Positions 32,075 through 35,235 of a stretch of 35,235 nucleotides of DNA are shown here, in pieces. The stretch spans positions 1 to 35,235 of the forward strand of contig JAHJRI010000380.1 in assembly GCA_018830885.1 (NCBI GenBank). The letters run 5' to 3'. The position numbers were made by a program, and so were the translations under genes. The stretch's first letter is position 1. Every line of letters begins with the position of its first letter. The notes beneath the pieces were generated by a model that worked only from the letters and a program-made list of their open reading frames with translations, was not told the origin of the DNA and ran no database searches. The stretch comes from a bacterium (GTDB lineage: Bacteria; SAR324; XYD2-FULL-50-16).

Positions 32075-33478
32075 ATGACCACACTGATCGCAATTCCTGT
32101 CTGGTTGTTTGTCCTGATGGCAGTGCTGACACTCTGGTCTGTATTCAGCCGCGCCCTCTTTCCCGGTGTACGCTGGTTCTTCAGGAGACGGATCAACCGC
32201 GTGATCGATGAAATTGCCATCCATCTGGACATCGAAATCCGCCCCTTTCAGCTGACCAAAAGACAGGTGCTGATCGATCGCCTGGCATACGATCCAAAGG
32301 TGATGGAAGCTATCCAGACTGTTGCCGAAAAGAGCCAGAAACCTCGGGAACTCCTGCAGGCCGAGGTCATGACCTATGCCCGGGAGATTGTCCCCTCCTT
32401 TAATGCCTATCTCTATTTCCGGGTGGGTTACTGGCTGGCCAAAAAAATTGCCCGCATGATCTACATGGTCAGGGTCGGGCGCATCGACGACGAAAAGCTG
32501 GCAGAGATCAATGCCGACTCCACCGTGGTGTTCGTCATGAATCACCGCAGCAACATGGACTACATCCTGGTCGCATTTCTGGCCATGGAAAGGACCGCAC
32601 TCTCCTATGCCGTCGGGGAATGGGCCCGTATCTGGCCGTTGCAGACCCTGATCCGCGCCATGGGGGCCTTTTTCGTGCGGCGTAATTCACGCAATCCCCT
32701 CTATCGGCAGGTACTGGAACGCTACATCCATATGGCGACCCGGGAAGGGGTCTGCCAGGCGGTTTTCCTGGAAGGCGGGCTCTCCAGGGATGGTAACATC
32801 CGACCTCCCCGTTTTGGCCTGGTCGACTACATGCTGCGCTCCTTCGACCCGGACACGGATCGAGATATCGTTTTCATCCCCGTGGGGATCAATTACGACC
32901 GCACCATCGAAGATCGCAGCCTGCTGCGACGACTGGATCCAGAAAGTCAAAAACGCAGCCTCTGGTTCGTGGTCAGGACCACCCTGGGATTTATCCTGCG
33001 CAATGTGGGTCAGATAGTCATGGGCAAATGGCGGCGCTTTGGCTATGCCTGTGTCAATTTCGGCGATCCGGTCTTCACGGCCGAATTCTGTCGCAGGGGG
33101 GAATTCAAGTTCAAGGATCTTCCCAGGGAGGAGCGATTCCGGAAAGTGGAGACCTTCTGCAACCAGCTCACCCAATCCATTTCGCAAGTCATCCCGGTCC
33201 TTCCCGTGGCGCTGGTCTCCCGGATGATGCTGGCCAGTGAGGGAAAGTCTCTGGACCTGGTCGAAATCAGAGCCGGGATCCGATCATTGATCGAAGATCT
33301 GACCCGGAAGGGGGCCCCGATCTACTACCCGAAACGAAATTTTGAAAAGTATATCGAGATGGCCCTGGAGATGATGAAACTGCGGCACATGCTGCTGGAG
33401 ACCGGGGGGTTGTTCCGCACGAATCCTGACATGACCGACATTCTATCCTACTACGCCAACTCCATCAGCCACTGGTAG
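32075..33478 (+). CDS. PlsB-like glycerol-3-phosphate/1-acyl-glycerol-phosphate acyltransferase
   Basis: 467 residues from ATG 32075, chosen because the hydrophobic anchor starts there (TTLIAIPVWLFVLMAVLTLW); the frame is open to 31967 but with unlikely sequence. Acyltransferase motif I is NHRSNMDY (His157, Asp162, HX4D), motif II AMGAFFVRR (about 196-203), motif III FLEGGLSRDG (231-240) and motif IV FIPVGINYDR. This matches the PlsB/GPAT branch, although E. coli PlsB is longer (about 800 residues). It should acylate glycerol-3-phosphate or lysophosphatidate at the inner membrane. Ribosome site weak. Confidence 0.87.
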   Translation: MTTLIAIPVWLFVLMAVLTLWSVFSRALFPGVRWFFRRRINRVIDEIAIHLDIEIRPFQLTKRQVLIDRLAYDPKVMEAIQTVAEKSQKPRELLQAEVMTYAREIVPSFNAYLYFRVGYWLAKKIARMIYMVRVGRIDDEKLAEINADSTVVFVMNHRSNMDYILVAFLAMERTALSYAVGEWARIWPLQTLIRAMGAFFVRRNSRNPLYRQVLERYIHMATREGVCQAVFLEGGLSRDGNIRPPRFGLVDYMLRSFDPDTDRDIVFIPVGINYDRTIEDRSLLRRLDPESQKRSLWFVVRTTLGFILRNVGQIVMGKWRRFGYACVNFGDPVFTAEFCRRGEFKFKDLPREERFRKVETFCNQLTQSISQVIPVLPVALVSRMMLASEGKSLDLVEIRAGIRSLIEDLTRKGAPIYYPKRNFEKYIEMALEMMKLRHMLLETGGLFRTNPDMTDILSYYANSISHW

Positions 33479-33576
33479 ATTGACAGGTGACCCGGTCCGC
33501 AGCCGGTCAGGCACCCTGACCGGCAGTCAGCGGGAACGTGGGGAGCGTTCACCGATGGCATGCAATCACCCCATGC

Positions 33577-34842
33577 TTATGGCTGGAACCGGTTGAACCG
33601 CTCAAAATCCAGGGTCGCGAAATAGTCCGCCATGGTCTCTTTCCGTCTGATCTCCAGAATATCCCTGTTCGGACGCAACAGCAGCTCGGCGGAGCGCAGC
33701 TTGCCGTTGTAGTTGAAGCCCATGGCATGTCCGTGGGCACCGGTGTCGTGAATCACCACCAGGTCCCCGATATCGACCTTCGGCAGGCTGCGGTTGACGG
33801 CAAACTTGTCGTTGTTCTCACAGAGTGACCCGGTCACGTCGTAGACATGATCCGCCGGCGCATCCTCCTTGCCGACAACGGTGATGTGGTGGTACGCGCC
33901 GTAAAGACCGGGGCGCATCAGGTTGGCCATGCAGGCGTCCAGCCCGACATACTGGCGGTAGATGTCCTTCTTGTGCAGCACCCGTGACACAAGGTAACCG
34001 TATGGTCCGGTTACCATGCGGCCATATTCGCTGAAAATCTTGAGGGGGTGCAGCTGGTTGGGCATGATCTTCTCTTCATATAGCTTCTGGACGCTTTTCC
34101 CCACATACTCAAGATCTACTGGCTTCTCTTCCGGCCGGTACGGAATCCCGATCCCACCGCTCAGGTTGACAGACTCAATCTGGATCCCGATCTCGTTCTT
34201 GAGATCGATCGCGAGATCAAAGAGCATGCTGGCCGTGTCAGCGAAAAACTGGGAATTCAGCTCGTTGGAAGCCACAAAGGTGTGCAGCCCGAACCGTCTG
34301 GCTCCCTTTTCCCGTACCGCTTTGAAACCTTCAAAGATCTGATCCCTTGTAAACCCGTACTTGGACTCCTCCGGATTACCGATGATGAAGTTTCCCTCAC
34401 GCAGTTTGCCCGGATTGTAGCGGAAAGAGATCAATTCGGGAATCCCGGCATGCTTTTCCAGGAAATCGATGTGGCTGATATCATCCAGGTTGATGGTGGC
34501 GCCCAGCTCCCGGGCTTTGACAAACTCCGCGGCAGGGGTGTCGTTGGAGGAGAACATGATCTCATCCCCGATAATCCCGCATTTTTCAGAGAGCAGCAGT
34601 TCTGCCATCGAGCTGCAGTCGGAACCGAATCCCTCCTGGTGCAGGATTTTCATGATAAAGGGATTCGGCGTTGCCTTGACCGCAAAGTACTCCTTAAAGC
34701 CCTCGTTCCAGGAAAATGCTTTTTTGAGCCGACGGGCGTTCTCCCGCATGGCCTGCTCATCATAGATATGAAACGGTGTGGGATAGGTCTTGATGATTTC
34801 GTTCAGCTGCTCTGCCGAGAACGGAATACGCTTTTGGGCCAT
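33577..34842 (-). CDS. lysA: Diaminopimelate decarboxylase-like PLP enzyme (fold III)
   Basis: 421 residues, typical LysA length. Lys56 in FAVKATPNP is the PLP lysine. The phosphate-binding SGGIGIPYRPEE segment (228-239), the SEYGRMVTGP segment and Cys341-Glu in GSLCENNDKF (the cross-subunit active-site Cys) are all present. The usual GLHxHIGS loop reads GLHTFVASNE (185-194), so the second His is replaced; this variant is known to me from a LysA-like branch in anaerobes. Expected reaction: meso-DAP to lysine, PLP-dependent. AAAGGAAAA precedes the ATG. Substrate assignment is by family; another amino acid is possible. Confidence 0.85.
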   Translation of the reverse strand: MAQKRIPFSAEQLNEIIKTYPTPFHIYDEQAMRENARRLKKAFSWNEGFKEYFAVKATPNPFIMKILHQEGFGSDCSSMAELLLSEKCGIIGDEIMFSSNDTPAAEFVKARELGATINLDDISHIDFLEKHAGIPELISFRYNPGKLREGNFIIGNPEESKYGFTRDQIFEGFKAVREKGARRFGLHTFVASNELNSQFFADTASMLFDLAIDLKNEIGIQIESVNLSGGIGIPYRPEEKPVDLEYVGKSVQKLYEEKIMPNQLHPLKIFSEYGRMVTGPYGYLVSRVLHKKDIYRQYVGLDACMANLMRPGLYGAYHHITVVGKEDAPADHVYDVTGSLCENNDKFAVNRSLPKVDIGDLVVIHDTGAHGHAMGFNYNGKLRSAELLLRPNRDILEIRRKETMADYFATLDFERFNRFQP

Positions 34843-34940
34843 GGATTTTCCTTTGGGGGATTGAGATTAACAACACAATGGATCAGCATCGGTTCCGGAA
34901 AGCGGGGCAGACATGCTTAGCCGGGAACACCTTTTCTTAG

Positions 34941-35084
34941 TGCACCTTAACTCATTAAAATGATCGAACTTACTCCACCAACGGGTTGATCTTTCAAGAA
35001 ACGCATGCGTCCATCCATCTCTTCCAAGGTTCTTGAAACACCAACCCTTTGATGCTTAAAGCGTCCCAGTTAATCAAGGTGTCC
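34941..35084. repeat. Palindromic MITE-like repeat, copy D (shortened)
   Basis: Starts TGCACCTTAACTCATTAA and ends near AATCAAGGTGTCC. The arms GGTTGATCTTTCAAGAA and TTCTTGAAACACCAACC remain, but the centre between them (GTCCATCCATCTCTTCC) is shorter than in copies A-C. Same orientation as A and B. Confidence 0.75.
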
Positions 35085-35146
35085 TTTAGATATCGTTGTT
35101 TAGAATATCATTCAACCCGAAAACCTGTCAACTCATGCCTCGGGGA

Positions 35147-35170
35147 GGGTGTACCAAAATCATGTGGGTA
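35147..35170. repeat. Short dispersed repeat, also at 828-852
   Basis: GGGTGTACCAAAATCATG then TGGGTA, matching 828-852 with few changes. Confidence 0.45.
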
Positions 35171-35177
35171 GTTCGTC

Positions 35178-35235
35178 ACACCCGCGCAGGCGGGTGTCCA
35201 GATGTGTAAACGGTGAAATACACCTGGATGCCCAC
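35178..35235. repeat. Start of a palindromic repeat running off the window
   Basis: ACACCCGC-GCAG-GCGGGTGT (35178-35197) is an 8-bp perfect hairpin. GGGTGTCCAG and the later CTGGATGCCC (8 of 10 complementary) form a wider palindrome that continues past the edge. It resembles the CCCGC-rich dispersed palindromes common in proteobacterial genomes. Confidence 0.5.

Overview
The window looks like a chromosomal segment of an anaerobic, moderately GC-rich deltaproteobacterium of the Desulfobacterales kind. This is inferred from gene content: UGA-encoded selenoproteins, a DsrE-type protein, a CoA-disulfide-reductase-like flavoprotein, an FeS-rich oxidoreductase, FolE2, and an ADP-forming acyl-CoA synthetase alpha subunit. 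No rRNA, tRNA, CRISPR array, prophage or transposase gene is visible. Most genes are single housekeeping or catabolic genes or short two- to three-gene runs.

Layout. 1-706 (-): membrane-anchored Cys-type tyrosine phosphatase, cut by the window edge. 1036-1359: two tandem copies of a hairpin-forming repeat. 1392-2785 (+): YhiN/HI0933-type flavoprotein, perhaps coupled to a 47-codon leader ORF. 2855-5487: divergent YtcJ-like amidohydrolase (-) and alpha/beta hydrolase (+). 5500-7690 (-): apparent operon of CoA-disulfide-reductase-like flavoprotein, ATC-hydrolase-like protein and Rieske protein. 8131-9048 (+): two paralogous CBS-pair proteins. 9069-10968 (-): MFS transporter and HAD hydrolase. 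11519-11772: cold-shock protein with a clear terminator. 11956-14612: FeS protein (-) and membrane metallophosphoesterase (+). 14800-17536: beta-lactamase-like serine hydrolase (-) and beta-propeller lipoprotein (+). 18180-22190 (+): Lon, RibD-C/DHFR-like reductase and FolE2. 22200-23380 (-): CysE and a CsoR-type regulator whose promoter spacer contains a palindromic operator candidate. 23652-25656 (+): SDR and a periplasmic binding protein with a strong promoter and a palindromic element in its leader. 25916-26692 (-): DsrE-like and FmdB zinc-ribbon proteins. 27589-28516 (+): the selenoprotein/thioredoxin cluster. 28665-30854 (-): acyl-CoA synthetase alpha subunit and PHP phosphoesterase. 31722-33478 (+): unknown small protein and PlsB-like acyltransferase. 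33577-34842 (-): LysA-like decarboxylase. 34941-35235: another repeat copy and further palindromic repeats.

The most interesting part is 27589-28516. A HesB/IscA-like gene has an in-frame UGA exactly where the family has a conserved cysteine. A thioredoxin follows. After it comes a tiny single-pass membrane protein ORF that also reads through an in-frame UGA into a charged tail containing a nearby Cys. Both UGA codons are followed, 25 and 20 nt later, by short hairpins whose 5-nt loops have G at position 2, as expected of bacterial SECIS elements. Ordinary gene calling would miss or truncate both genes. The HesB-like selenoprotein belongs to a family I recall as described; the 59-residue membrane selenoprotein, and its pairing with thioredoxin, is the best candidate here for something undescribed.

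The second theme is non-coding repeats. A palindromic MITE-like family of about 145-167 bp occurs four times, with stem arms that differ between copies but stay complementary within each copy. A second palindromic element with 23-bp arms lies in an mRNA leader. Several shorter dispersed repeats occur in the long intergenic stretches.
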